Shown here: positions 1-11,832 of the stretch, one piece after another
Layout: the number at the start of each line of letters is the position of its first letter
How positions within the stretch are numbered: the stretch's first letter is position 1
Source of the DNA: Helopsaltes ochotensis
Lineage: Eukaryota > Chordata > Aves > Passeriformes > Locustellidae
Direction of reading: 5' to 3'
NCBI GenBank assembly: GCA_013400155.1
Contig: VXBM01000042.1
Coordinates: forward strand, 1,253,282 to 1,317,281
DNA: 64,000 bases
The notes under the pieces: generated by a model
What the model was told of the DNA's origin: nothing
The model's database searches: none
The model's input: the letters and a program-made list of their open reading frames with translations, nothing else
Translations under genes and position numbers: made by a program

Positions 1-118
1 TAGCAATGCTTTGCATCCACACAGAGTTACCTCTATGACTCATCTTTTAAGAGACCACTACGCATTCTGAAAATTAAGCTTTGCCATCCTCTAGAAGCCT
101 GCTAAAAACCTCTCTTAC

Positions 119-308
119 CTGAGTACAATTTTTAGCAGGAGTTGGTAGCCATCATTATTTTCAAACTCTGTTAATAAAGCTGAAGATACAGGATAAGAAT
201 CTTTCACAAAGCACAACACAATACTAGCAGCTTCACACACGTCACAAGCGGGTAATGTATCAGCCAGTGTAAAGAGGTTCTGAACAGCTATTTTAATGCA
301 GTCGACAG
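119..308 (-). CDS. WDFY4: WDFY4 coding exon (sixth coding exon seen; partial gene)
   Basis: On the minus strand this exon follows a polypyrimidine tract and CACAG acceptor and ends at CAG|GTAAGAG. It enters in phase 1 (the codon is completed to GCT by the G ending the previous exon) and leaves in phase 2. The translation includes the stretches FVKDSYPVSSALLTEFEN and GYQLLLKIVL, which match the human WDFY4 N-terminal region (FVKDSYPVSSALFLEFEN, GYPLLLKVLL) nearly residue for residue. The region is predicted to be helical armadillo-like repeats typical of BEACH-family N-termini; no catalytic motif is expected here. The gene continues beyond the left edge of the window, so the BEACH and WD40 parts are not visible. 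Identity rests on recalled similarity plus consistent splice phases across six exons, so confidence is high. Confidence 0.93.
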
Positions 309-1413
309 CTGTGGGAAAAAAATACAGCAGGTATTTAAGAACTGACAGTCAAACAAGTTTGAAGTTACTAACAAAAATTACACAAATTTGAAGGTGTTTC
401 CCAGTAAAAGAGGAGTCAGGTAACTGTTTTTCTACCAAAAAAAAAAAAAAGAAAAGAGGATATATGAATATCATACTCATTTCAGAAGCTACATGAAGAC
501 CATTGCTGGCTTTAAAATATACATGCATTTTTTGCTTTACTACCAGAAACTGATTTAATCTCAGGAGTATAAACTTTCAACCCCCCAGCTCACCACAATT
601 CATATATACTGAATCCAGCTGTCTGAGTAAAAGGTAAGCAAAGACTAATAGATTTAATTGCCTCATACTAAGTCAGTCACACATTCTGTGCAGAGTTCAC
701 AGATTAATTCTTTTCTCAATGAAGCATATGGGATGGGGTGCACACATTTTGCTTTGAGAAATGAAGCCTAGTTTTCTTGTCTAATCTCATGGCCAGTCCT
801 TCCAAGGCAGCTTCAAAATGTCCAAATAGTTCTTTCCATTTCATTCAGGAAGCCAAAATATCTATATGAATTTACCCCATGGCATGGAATACTGATGGTA
901 CTTCGTGCATTATAAAACTATTTTTCCCTTCTAAGAAATTGAGTCTTGTGGCCCTTGCACTTCTTAATAAGAAAAAGAAATTGCTTGAATTAATAAAGCC
1001 TAAAAAGAAATTAGGACTTAACCAACAATGATATTGTACCAAAAGATACCATTACTCTGACAGTGCCCCAGCCTTGTATATAGTGTTTATGAGTCTCAGG
1101 CCCACAGACTGAGTCATACAACTTAAGAAAACACATAATACCTCTTCCTCTTGCCTATATCAGTATGATTAAGTGGAATTGGCACTTGCCTGTAATTTGG
1201 TATTTTTATGTTAAAACCCCTTCAGTTTCCAGATGCCTATCAGTGCTAAATAAAGCTCCTCTCTACTGAGTCAAGAGCCCACGTTTTGCAATTGACTGCT
1301 GGATGATGTAAGGGAGATTACAGGTGATGTAATCTATCCTGGGGAGACTCTTTTTGGTAATTCATTCTGAGGAGAGTTATGAGGAAATGAGAAGCCAATT
1401 TACTAAAACAAAC
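309..1413 (-). other. WDFY4 intron
   Basis: Non-coding sequence between two WDFY4 exons. The only notable item is an A14 homopolymer at 437-450. No conserved open frame or repeat family was recognised. Confidence 0.85.
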
Positions 1414-1603
1414 CTTGTAGGTACACAATGCTGTTTTTTGTCTGAGCCTTTGAAATTACTCTCAGCACACGGCCTGTAGGTACTTTCCAAGAGTGGCTGC
1501 ACTGGTCCCACAGAGAAGAAGTCGCTACAATTAATGACTGAAGCTTATCAGCTGCCAGAAGTTCCTCTACACCGTGTTCTTCTTTATACATGTTAAGCAT
1601 TAT
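1414..1603 (-). CDS. WDFY4: WDFY4 coding exon (fifth coding exon seen)
   Basis: The minus-strand acceptor TTTCCAG precedes ATA ATG CTT, and the donor is CTACAAG|GTTTGT. The exon is 190 nt, enters in phase 0 and leaves in phase 1. Encoded segments include ELLAADKLQSLIVATSSLW and VLRVISKAQ, which parallel human WDFY4 (GSELQSLLIATTCL and VLRAISKAQ). This is part of the N-terminal helical scaffold; in mammals the full protein supports cross-presentation of cell-associated antigen in conventional type 1 dendritic cells. The reading frame is intact and joins in frame to both neighbouring exons. I see no frameshift or internal stop. Confidence 0.94.
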
Positions 1604-1968
1604 CTGGAAAGCAAGCAAACATCAGTTACAATAAACACCTCTAGAGATAACCAGGAGATGAAGAAAAGTCCATTGGGAAAGGACATTATAAGTTTGATAC
1701 TGGTGCCAGGAGAAAGGATGCAGTGAAATGAACAAGTAAAACTACCACTAGGATATTCTTAATGGATTTTTTCCACTTAATGTCATGTTGTTTGGTTTAG
1801 TAAAAAAGTAAGAGATAGTTTATGTGTTTTATATGGCTCCTGATGCTTATTCAACCTTTTGCAGTCCAAGCTTACCCTTTTTTGGCAGTTTGAATCAAAT
1901 GAACAGCCAAGAGCCTAAGTGAATATCTGAGTACCCAGAGCAAAAGAACCCCCAAATGCACATCTTAC
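1604..1968 (-). other. WDFY4 intron (short)
   Basis: A 365-bp intron with a canonical GTAAGATG donor and a TTGCTTTCCAG acceptor on the minus strand. Nothing else was recognised in it. Confidence 0.85.
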
Positions 1969-2115
1969 CTTAACAAGCATTTCCTGAATTTGGGCATCAT
2001 CCTCACTTATCTCCCTGTCATCACTGGTTTTCTTCAGAGGGACAGTAAAGAAAAGGTACAGGCACTGCATCAGAGCAGCTGGAAGTCCAGATCCAATAAT
2101 GTTCCACAGAGTCCT
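1969..2115 (-). CDS. WDFY4: WDFY4 coding exon (fourth coding exon seen)
   Basis: The minus-strand acceptor CCTACTTAG precedes AGG ACT CTG, and the donor is GTTAAG|GTAAGATG. The exon is exactly 147 nt (49 codons) with phase 0 at both ends. It encodes GSGLPAALMQCLYLFFTVPL, close to human SGLPALLLQCLYLFFVFPL. An acidic, polar linker (about TSDDREISEDDAQ) follows and is less conserved in my recollection of the human sequence. The exon then continues into EMLVK before the next exon. The hydrophobic helix is part of the soluble helical scaffold and not a membrane segment, judging from the family. Confidence 0.94.
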
Positions 2116-3495
2116 CTAAGTAGGAAAAATAAGATCAGTTGCTTCAGAAGCTGACCAGAGTTTCCTTGTATTTCTACACATTGTGAATAATCATGGCAGA
2201 TTAAAGACCTGCTTGAGCATTTTACTCTCATGAGTTCTGTAGGGCACACAAGCCTGGCTCACATACCATAGCTGTAAAATCCACTTGGCAGAATTAAATA
2301 CACTATGTGTTGCTGTCCCTGGTGCCAGGACTTCTTGCTCCAGCTGAGCTACAGCTTTGGCAGAAGCACCCTGTCCTGCATTTGGAGACTTGCAGTCAGT
2401 GAAGCACACAGCCTGCAAACTAACTAACAGCTGAACCAACAGCAAGGCCAGGGACAGGCAGTGTCCCCTCTACCATTACTTTCCAGGACATTCTGCAGCT
2501 AGAGAGGCCGGGTGTGCTGACAGCATGAATTCTCCATTCCCTCCTTGATTCAGCATAGCAGCAGTTTACCTATAATGCCTTCACTTTTTTAACATATCAA
2601 ATGACTGCACACACTTCTAATTACAGGTCTTATAAAGGCAAGTGACAGTTTCTTCTCAGTGTTTCTCAACACTTAGTTTCTTCCCATCTTCACTGTGGCT
2701 GCGTAGAACTTCCAGAGAAGCCCCAGTGTCTGTGGTTGGCACACAGTTATCATAACAATAATCAGCACCAAACTAACAGAAGAATGAGGCTTGTCATCTG
2801 AAGTTTTGTGAGTATGTGTGCTCCAAAAAATGGCAACATCTTAAATCTGTGAAAACACGAGTCTCATCATAAACTTCCTGTTGTGACTAGCTATATGTAT
2901 AATTTTATAGAGCTCCTTATGTCACAGAACATATAATCTGACAGTAAGATTTTTCTTGTGTGTGTCTCTTTGAAGAAGAAAGTCTAAGACAAACTGTTTA
3001 ACTAAATGTCATGGATAAACACACCAGAGATGTCCATCAACAGGCTGCACTCCTGACGCCAGTCTGCATTTGGGATGGCTATATAAGTAGAGTTTGTGAA
3101 ACACTTCAAAGTGAGAGGCTGTCAGGAATGAAAAGTCAATCACTATTACCAGACAGATTCTTACTATTCATCTTTTTGATATGTAAGCTAGATTGATACA
3201 GAATACATAAAAAGATACACAATGGAGGGGGAAAGTAGAGAAACACTAAGAAAACCAGCTGTTTGATAACCAAAACTAAAAAGGTATCTGAAAGTACAAA
3301 ATGCTTACTTCTCTCTTAGAAAAGCCTGGCCTACAAACGTGGTGGTGTGTCTTTTAACTGTATACCTTGGGCATGCTGAAGCTTAAAATATTAGGGATAA
3401 TGCAAATACTGAAACTTGGGTGTTCCACTGTTGGGGTGCCAACACAGTTTCTCTGAAATAAAAAGGAGAATGTGCTTTGTGGTACTTTCACTTAC
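2116..3495 (-). other. WDFY4 intron
   Basis: Non-coding sequence between WDFY4 exons. Open frames of 84 codons (2191-2445, minus) and 61 codons (3011-3196, plus) show no recognisable similarity and are judged to be chance. No repeat family was recognised. Confidence 0.8.
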
Positions 3496-3599
3496 CAAGT
3501 CAGTCTGTGAGAGCAGATACACTGATTTCAGGAGCAAATAGCCATCTCCTGCTTCCCCTTTTTGTTTCAGCAATTGCTCCAAAGCCAGACGCGCTTCCT
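3496..3599 (-). CDS. WDFY4: WDFY4 coding exon (third coding exon seen)
   Basis: On the minus strand the acceptor GTGATAACAG is followed by AG GAA GCG, and the donor is GACTTG|GTAAGTG. The exon is 104 nt, enters in phase 1 and leaves in phase 0. It encodes EARLALEQLL followed by GDGYLLLKSVYLLSQTDL, nearly identical in pattern to human WDFY4 (EQARLAAGQLL, then DGYLLLKSVYVLTGTD). The upstream codon GAG is split between this exon and 4190-4304. The reading frame is intact. Confidence 0.95.
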
Positions 3600-4189
3600 C
3601 TGTTATCACAGAAACATTAAACTTTAATTCCTTAGTGAAAGATGAAAATGCTGCATTTATGCTTTCTTAACAGATCTGAAAAATTTAACAAAATTACAGT
3701 AGCAGGAGTCCACTAAAGTAAACAGCAAAACATCAAATTATTTTGATTCAGCATCAAGCGCAGTTCATGTAAACGACATGTTTCAAACTGACAAATTTCA
3801 CCAAGAATACCAGCTCAGTTCACAAAGCCTGGCAGCTGACAGCACAAAGAATGTACAACAGCCACCAGGAAAGCCATATGTCGTTAGCAACGTTTCTCTC
3901 ATTTAAGAAAGCTCCTCAGAATAGTGTATAACCTACTATTCAACTCTTACATGCATTATACATTACACACTGCCAGATACAAAAATGCCAAGTAGAGATC
4001 AGTGTGGCATACAAGGCCAAATCTTCAGTGCAATCACCTCAAATCAGTGCTACCTCACACCCACTAAAATGTCTGGCTTGCTACACAGAGCATTTTCCTG
4101 TTCCCCTTTTATTTCCAGTACAGAGTACAACTGAAAGACACACATTACAGGAATAACTGGATCCAATGGATATGGTACGGGATCATTAC
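3600..4189 (-). other. WDFY4 intron
   Basis: A 590-bp intron between two confidently identified exons. No gene, repeat or unusual structure was recognised in it. Confidence 0.85.
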
Positions 4190-4304
4190 CTGCAGGTTTG
4201 CCATTGAGGTTCCTCTTAATTTCTTTAGTCAGAAGCTTAGAAACATCACTGGCGAACAGCTGAATTTTGGGTAATTTGATTGCTCCAGCAGATTGTTCCC
4301 AGGC
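4190..4304 (-). CDS. WDFY4: WDFY4 coding exon (second coding exon seen)
   Basis: The minus-strand acceptor ATTTCAG precedes GCC TGG GAA, and the donor is CCTGCAG|GTAATG. The exon is 115 nt, phase 0 to phase 1. Translation starts AWEQSAGAIKLPKIQLFASD and ends with LNGKPA. Human WDFY4 has AWEHSVGIICFPSLQRLAED and VGKPAEQ at the same place. The exon is too short to appear as a long open frame, but its boundaries are fixed by splice sites and by in-frame joining with both neighbours. It continues directly from the LPLFLK end of the first coding exon. Confidence 0.93.
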
Positions 4305-7300
4305 CTGAAATCCAAGTGTAACTGTTAAGTGTCTGACACATCATGTCTTTGGTTGATTAACAAAAAGTAATAAATATAAATAACAAAGCATAAGGCTAAC
4401 ATTCCTCTATACAATTCCCTCCCTATTCAGTATAGTCCATTAAGCAGTGTTTCCCAGACAGGCAGGAGTATGACACTACAGATACAGAAGTGAAATTGGA
4501 ACTGCCTTTTGAATCATGTAATACACCTACTAGAGAGCTTTTACAGTATTTTCTATACTGAATACAATCCAAACAATGTGAATGTTGGTCATACCGTGTT
4601 GCTAATTATTTGTATCAAAAATTATGCTAGCCCCTTTCAAAATATGACAAAAACCCTGAAGAAACACAGATTTATAGACAAGTTTATAAACAATTTATAA
4701 ATAAGTTTATAACTCACTTGTTCAAGAATGGACAAGCAATTAAGTACAAAACTTACTAGATAAACAACAGTAAGACTTGTTGATATCCTGAGTCTGACAA
4801 ACAAACACCTCTTAAATGTTTCTTAGCTCTGCCTTTGGGGGAAAAATAAATTAAAGACCACTAAAGAAAATATTCCTGCAGACTAATACTGTGGTACCTA
4901 ACCAGCCTCTGTGAATCAGGTGCCAATTCTTTTGTATAAAACATCTGATGATACACACATTTATGTATTAGCAACAGCTCAGCATTCACCTCTAAAGACC
5001 AGTCTGAGATACCTCTATCCTCAGCAACCTTGAAAAATTACTTTTTTTACAAAAGTCTCCTCCTTTTAGAAGCTCTGAAAAATAGTGCTGTAAGCTCCAA
5101 TGATTAAAGGAAGAAAAATGACATATGTCTTCCTAAAAAAAAATTGGATCCAATATCCCATAATACTTTCTGCCAAGAAATCAGTGCAATTCTGTGTAAA
5201 TGAAGATCCTCCACAAATATTATTTCCTTCCCTACCATTGCTTTCAATTTCTTTTCTTTCATCACAGATGGCAGCATGTGGACAGTGTCAGTCATCTCTC
5301 AGTAATCAGGCAAGCATGTACTTTTTACTTCAATTTACTGCAATCGATAAACAAAATGCACCCAACTCTTCTTTCTGTGCTACAAGAGTGAAATGCAATT
5401 TCACAGTGTGCCTATTATTAATTTTCATCAAGCAGTCAATAATATTAAAAGCAAGCGATTTTTTTTTGGATTTTGACCATAATTTACTTTCAGAGACACT
5501 CATTTGCAGAAGCAAGATCCACCAATTCCTCCACCTCTGATGCAGAAGGGAGGGAAGATCTGTAAAGAACAGAAGCAAACTGGGTAAACACGTGACAAGA
5601 AACTTACTGTCACTTAAAAATACACAATGTTGTCATTAAGCTATGCCCTTTTTCAGAAGAAAGCAGTGAGAGATTTCTGCCCCTCTTCCTCAAAGAGGAA
5701 CATCATCTTAACAGTTCAGCAAGGCCTTGCTATACTCACTTTTCTGCTAACAGAATGAGCAGGAAAATTCTTAGAAGCTCAGACCATACACAGCAGAGAA
5801 CAGTAATCAAATGTTCATAGTAATGCTACTAGTCCATCTTCCTACAAAGCACTAATGTTCTGATTTGATTTTGTCAATGCTCTTCCTGAGGGTCAGACAC
5901 CAATCTTTAGAATACACTGTCCTTTAGGAACAGACCTAATTAATTTCATATTCATGTCTGAGCCTATAGAAGATCTATATCTGGAAACATATCAACCTGA
6001 CTCCATTGTAGGACACCTTTAGGGGAAACTCAAATAATATGGCAACAAAGTAATCTGATTTTCTTTCTTCCTCTTAAACCTGTTTCTACATATTTAAGAT
6101 TCTGTCACTAGTTCCCTGTGTCTGCTGTTACCATCTGCCCTTCCCATTCCACGGTTCATGGAGAGATGCTAGCTCAAAAGCCAGCCATGTAACAGAACAT
6201 TCCGATACTTTCTGAGGCACCAAGAGGGAGATACAGCAGGCACATTGAAATGACTCCCAGCCCAGGCCTGAATCACGAGCAGATGGCTGACATTTCCCTC
6301 CCACACCTTTTCCTTCCACGTCAAGGAGCATCCGTGAGTAAGGAGCCCCCACACCCCAGGTGTCTCCTGCTTGGTGACCCTGCTCTCCAGCCAACTAAGT
6401 AAGAGCTAAAGCACTCTAAAGCAAAAGTGAAGAGATGCACTGGCATCTGCATGATTGAAACAGGAGAGCAAAAGCAAGAGAAAAATCTTCCAAGGAGGGA
6501 GAGACTCACACAGAGTCCATTGTTAAACAGGGGGAAATGAGGTAGTTTCTGTAAGAACTTCACAACATGTAGAACTCAAACTGAGATGCATTTCCCCAGG
6601 CCAGCAGAAGGCTGCCATATGAAGGGAGTAAAAGCCATGTGGGGAAGGACATGATGACTAAAAGCTAAAGGGCAAGATCCTCCACAATGTACTCTTAAAT
6701 GAATGATGCAAATCCAAAATGTTCTCATCACACTTCTGGACCTAAATGCCTACAAAGCAGTGCAAAGCTCCACTAGCATATTTAAGAAAAGTAGAGAGGA
6801 TGAATCTCTTGCCTAGGGCACAAAATCTAGTGTTAAGCTAATGAAAAATTCACTTCTTCATTATGAATTTATTTGGTAGCAAAGTTTCCTTTGAGAATTT
6901 AAAAGCCCCTTTTTGCAAGCATTAGTGAAATTCAGAGAATCAGTTTCTACAACCCTAAGGCTTGTGATTTCAACCTACAGAAAGAAAACTCATGATGGAT
7001 ATGCATATGTACAACATTGCCAGTCCCTCAGCACTACTCATCTTGCCTCCTGGGAACAACTGTCCTTTGACCCCAAAGTACTGGTACAAAAATTTATTTG
7101 CTTATTTATTGTGACGTGAGAATTTACTGCTTTGCTGTACAATTTTTAATTCCTAAGACTTCTCGATTTTATAACTTTTATCACCCTTGTTCACTAACAA
7201 CTTTCTCAGTTCTTTGAAAATTTTACTCCAAAAAATTATCACCTCATTAAAAGCATTTTGCTTTTCATACTTAGTTATGAATCAGTAAATCTGAAGATGT

Positions 7301-9989
7301 TGTATATAATCTCATCTCACCACAACTTGTTTAATTCAAAAACTATATGGTATTCAAAACTAAAGCTTTAATAGAACTCAGAAACTTTGAGATCTTAGAA
7401 TTTCAATGTAATTGTAAATTTGAGGCAGAAAAATGCCCATAGAAGAATTTCACATAAAGCCTGCAATACATTGCTTACAAAAACAGGAGGATGCAGTTTA
7501 GAGAGACTATCTTCTAGAGCAAGGCTTGTTCATTGGGATGAATTAATACCTTAGCACTAAGGATGTATGTTTTCCATGGACCTTCAAGAGGAAGTGTGCT
7601 GGTTTGGTCTGGGGTGGAGTTAGTTTTCTTCACAGTGTCTGGTATGAGGCTGTGTTTTGGATTTGTGCTGAGCACAGGGCTGATAACACAGAGATGTTGT
7701 CAGTGCCGAGCAGGGCTCACACAGAGCCAAGGCCTTTTTGTGCTGCCACGCTGGCGAGGAGGCTGGGGGGAGACACGGCCAGGACAGGTCACCCCAGTGA
7801 GCAAAGGGATATTCCAGAGCAGAGGGCATCGTGCTCAGCACATAAAGTGGAGGGAAGAGGGAGGAAAGATGTAGGGGATGTTTGGAGTGATGGTGTTCTC
7901 TTTTACATTACATCTCTTTCCAATTTTCTCCACAATTTCACTGATGGGGGGGTGAGTCCCTGTGTGTTACTTGGTTGCTGGCTGAGGTTAAACCATGTCA
8001 GGAAATAAGACAAGATATCTGAAAACAGCTCTATGAGAAAAAAGAAAAACAAGAACTACATTGCTCTCACTCCAAACAAAAAGGTTGTAACTCCTTGTAG
8101 TGCTGTCTCAGAAAAAAAATTCAATAGTGAAATTTTCAGTATGCCACTTTAAAAGCAGATTCATAGAAAAAAGGATGTGGGCCTCTACAGAAAACTGTCA
8201 GATTATCAGCCCCAATCTGACTTTGACGTGCATTCTTTGGAGGCTGAGAAAGGAATGCTACCCCTTTGCAGAGCCAGTGATAAGGCAGTGGTGAGCTCCC
8301 AAGTTAGCAAAGATCATCACAGCACATGTAATGCCATTTGCAAAGAGATTTGTTTCCGTTGACGGGCTTATACAGAGAGCAAAAGTTCTGTTCAAATGTA
8401 GCTTTGAGTTTGGGAGGGACACTCTTCTATGCAAACAAATCCAGAAGTTCAGAGGAAGTAGTGAAATGTGAAACTTTGTTCAATAAACATAAAATATCTG
8501 TAGGACCATTTAGATTTAATATAAAGGCTACTTCTGAGGCTCCAGGCTATACACTCTCTATCTTTTTAGAACCTTCCAGTTATTTTGTCTGCACTGCCTT
8601 GGACCAGGGCCAGCTTGTACTCAAACACTGCAAACTCCACCATGGGCGCTTCCAGATCCTACCCACAACTCAATTGTTTGCACCAGTTTCAGTGCTGTTC
8701 ATTGACACCAGTATCTACAGTGATTTCACTGTGCACCAGGACTTACAAGCATCAAAGGTTCATTCTCCATCCACCTAAGTGAAATGTTTATGACTGTCTG
8801 GAAGTTATTCCTGCTTTACTGTCACAGACACCAAAGATGTCACAGCCCTGAGTACAGTGATTTTCCTACACACTCAGTTCAAAATGCAGAGTATCCCCCA
8901 GTGCATTAACTTTTTTTTCCCCTCACCTACCCACTGACTTCTATTTCAGCTAACTCAGCTAGGTAAGGAACAGACAGATCTGAGTTCCATCACTCAAGAG
9001 CACTGAGAGCTCACAAGTACAGACACCTGAAATACACCATCAATAAAATATAGTTTCACCAAAGAGATGTTTTTATTCTCTTTCTGAAAGACACAGTGAG
9101 AGTGTAAAAATGCAGATTCAATACCCATAAATACCCAACGTAATCCAAGAGAAAAACAGTTCTGTACTTGTATATAGTGACTGTACATTTAAAAATAAGC
9201 CAGGCTTTTTGCTTCACTCAGCATATGCTCTGCCATTCTGTCTCTGTATGATCCACTCAAGAAGTTTCCTGTATATTCCTAGACTCTAGCTAAGAAGACT
9301 AACCCATAAGGTTCCCATTCATTACAGAGCTCTTCTAATTTCACCTTTCAATATGTTCATCTCAGACATTGTTGGCTGATGGCAGCTCTGGGGCAGCCTG
9401 CTAACTAAAATGTTCTAGTTCTCAGCTGTATCCCTTGCCCATGATATGCCCTTCCTCTTCTCACTCCATGGTTTCCTCATCTCCCACCCAACTCCTCACT
9501 CAAACACTAAAATTAGACATCAGCATTGTCCAAGCCAAAATTGTCCAACTCCAAAATTCTATCTTAAGGCTGCACACCTTCATTTCCCCTAACTGGCTGC
9601 ATGCCACAGCCACATTTTCCCAGACTGAAACTGTGCTTAGCACACACTAAGTAATAAAATAGATGAGGCAGACATGAACTGACCTCTTCACAGGGTACTC
9701 ACTTTGTAAGATGCCTGTCTCACTCCTTAATTTCAATAATAGAATTTAGCCACTCAGGAAAGTGAAGCAGTGCTCCCCCATGTACTTTTTTCATGCAAAC
9801 CTAGCAGGTAAGGTAGATGAAAAGAGGACAAAGAACTGGTTCTCCAGGCTCTCAATTGAGTAAAAGAATTTATCACCTAAAGGGATCCTGCTTCAATTAA
9901 GTACACTGGCTGTTTAGGTGACCATAGAATGGATAGAGCAAAAGAAACTCAAATTGGCATCTGCACCAAAAGCAATAAAGAGAACAAAC
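4305..9989 (-). other. WDFY4 first coding-region intron, with LTR insertion
   Basis: A 5.7-kb intron between the ATG exon and the next coding exon. It contains a solo LTR at 7595-8000. Several open frames here, including 146 codons at 5100-5540 and 146 codons at 8338-8778 on the plus strand, have no recognisable similarity. They lie antisense to the host gene and are treated as chance. Confidence 0.8.
7595..8000 (+). mobile_element. Solo LTR of an avian endogenous retrovirus (internally deleted)
   Basis: The segment begins TGTGCTGGTTTGG and ends AACCATGTCA, giving TG...CA termini. Its body resembles a widespread avian ERV LTR: a stretch near GTTAGTTTTCTTCACAG, then CAAAGGGATATTCC, then a TATA-like box CACATAAAGTGG near 7838. 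The end GAGGTTAAACCA is also typical of that family. Imperfect 5-bp flanks (GGAAG before, GGAAA after) could be a target-site duplication, which would suit an ERVL-type integrase. Compared with the family as I recall it, the part between the transcription start and the 3' end is shortened. No retroviral coding sequence flanks it, so it is a solo LTR. It lies antisense to WDFY4 inside an intron. Family assignment is from memory. Confidence 0.75.
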
Positions 9990-10251
9990 CTTCAAGAAAA
10001 GGGGAAGAAATTCCAGCAGCCTTCTCTGTTGATCCTCTGGGCTGAGAAATGGAGCCACTTGTTCATATTCTACAAACTGTTTGCCTAGAGTCTCCCACAG
10101 GAGGGTCTGGCTCTGGGGTAGCTCATCCTTGCTGTGTGCAGGCTGCTCCAGCACTTCTGCTGAGTCTCCATCATCAGGGTTCTGCTCTTGCTGTCCTGCA
10201 TTGTTAGGTGAATCCTCCAGCTGCCACAGGGGTTCAGCTGCTTTGTCCATG
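9990..10251 (-). CDS. WDFY4: WDFY4 first coding exon (start codon)
   Basis: The ATG at 10250-10248 lies one base after a minus-strand CATCTCAG acceptor, so translation begins at the very start of the second transcribed exon and the 5' UTR lies in an upstream exon. The 87 coding codons end at GAAG|GTTTGT in phase 0. Residues 1-45 are polar, acidic and Q-rich (QQEQNPDDGDSAEVLEQ) and likely disordered. Residues about 50-87 include LLWETLGKQFVEYEQVAPF and FLPLFLK, matching human WDFY4 (LWDMLERKFLEYQQL and LLPLFLK). Joined with the five downstream exons it gives a continuous 335-codon N-terminus. The gene lies head to head with ARHGAP22, as on human chromosome 10. The start choice is supported by position, though the next upstream exon was not located. 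Confidence 0.92.
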
Positions 10252-11802
10252 CTGAGATGAGACCAGATAGATATACTGTGTTATTTACACCTCTTACCAG
10301 TCAACTCTCCCAAGATATTAGACACTGACTGTCACTATTGAGCACAGCAAAAAGGTACAGACATACGGAAGGTGGAAGAGCAAAAGAGGATTGACCTTTA
10401 TTCTGACCCCACTATATACATGCTTCATTCCAACCATGGATTGGCCAAGAGTGTTGCTACCTCTCCAATCCCACTGGTTAAACTAACAATCCATCAATTC
10501 TCTCCTCCTCCATGAAAATATGAAAACAAACTATTGTTGATACTTGAAACCGTGAGAACTTCGTTGCAAGAATGAAAACACATCAGAGGGCTGAAAATCA
10601 GAGCGACACACTGACAGTTTTAACTGTTGGAGTTAGAGTTGAGAAATATGGAAACACTCTTAGTCACTGACTCTTCTCCAATTTTAATGGCAAAGCACCC
10701 TGCTCCAGGACAAGAACATTGCTACCCTGCAATTGCATGAACGAGCTCTCTTCCTTGAGACATATGCATGTGCTACACAACTCATCTGGGCTTTGGCAGA
10801 GCAAACCAGTAAACCACACAGCAAATCTGGATTCCAGCCCCAGCTTTGACACTGAGTCAGATCCTCTCCCTCATACTTCAGTCACCCCAACTGTAAAACA
10901 AATAATAGCTATTACTATCAGCAGATCTGCAACAGAAGAACACTAGCCAAGAGCCAGGTTACACATTTCATGGAGTATGGATGCTAACTCTAGCAGCATC
11001 ACTGATACATTCCCCACCTAGAGTGGGACTGAAGCCATCTGGAATAGCAGCTGTGTGGAAAAGCCGAAGATTCCTCACAGAGCTGTTCTGGCTCAAAGAA
11101 GCAGCAACATTGAGCTCTTCCTTGTGGCAAATGTACAGCTCTGTACAATAGGTATTTTCACAACAACACTGCTTGTTTTGCTGATCCTGTAAACTGAAGT
11201 GGATTTGCCGCAATGAAGGAGCTTGGTGCTTCTGGCACTCTTATGTCCATCAACATTCAAGTGGGTCCATCCTGCACTACATACTGAGGAACCCTTCTGG
11301 TACCCTTATCTCAACCCCAAGTCCTCTCATCTTCTTCACAGCCCTGTTTTCAGCCAGAGTGTTCTGGGGAGTCACTCAGCCCTACTTCTTTGCCACAGCC
11401 TTCTGTGAGCTCACCCTGCTACGCTGAGCCTACATCATGACACTTACACCAACAGAGCTTCTCCGGTTTCCATCAAAGTCATCCATGTGCTTATTGGAGT
11501 CCAGGTCATTGTCTGACTACTCCTGAGAGTACGACAGGACAAATTATGCCAGTGTGGTGGGCAGACAGGCATTGTCACCAAGATGAATGTAGCTCACTGT
11601 ACTTACCAAGTATATAGTTTTTTAAGAGTTCAAAAGAGTCTTTAACAAATCATTAACTCTCAAAGAAAAACACCAATCTACCCTAATTTCTGGGAAATAG
11701 GTTCTTCCTTTACAGTGTCTCTATGATTGCCATTCCACCATTTTAATAAAAATGCCAAAAAAGCAAACGTAACTGAAAATCTAAGTCAGATCTGCACTAC
11801 CA

Positions 11803-11832
11803 ATACATACATACAAACATACATACAAATAA
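11803..11832. repeat. Short (CATA)n microsatellite
   Basis: Tetranucleotide CATA/CAAA repeats, interrupted, about 30 bp. Confidence 0.85.

Noticed and set aside
8338..8778. 146-codon plus-strand open frame in a WDFY4 intron
   Set aside because: It has no family similarity, lies antisense in an intron, and shows no splice or promoter context.
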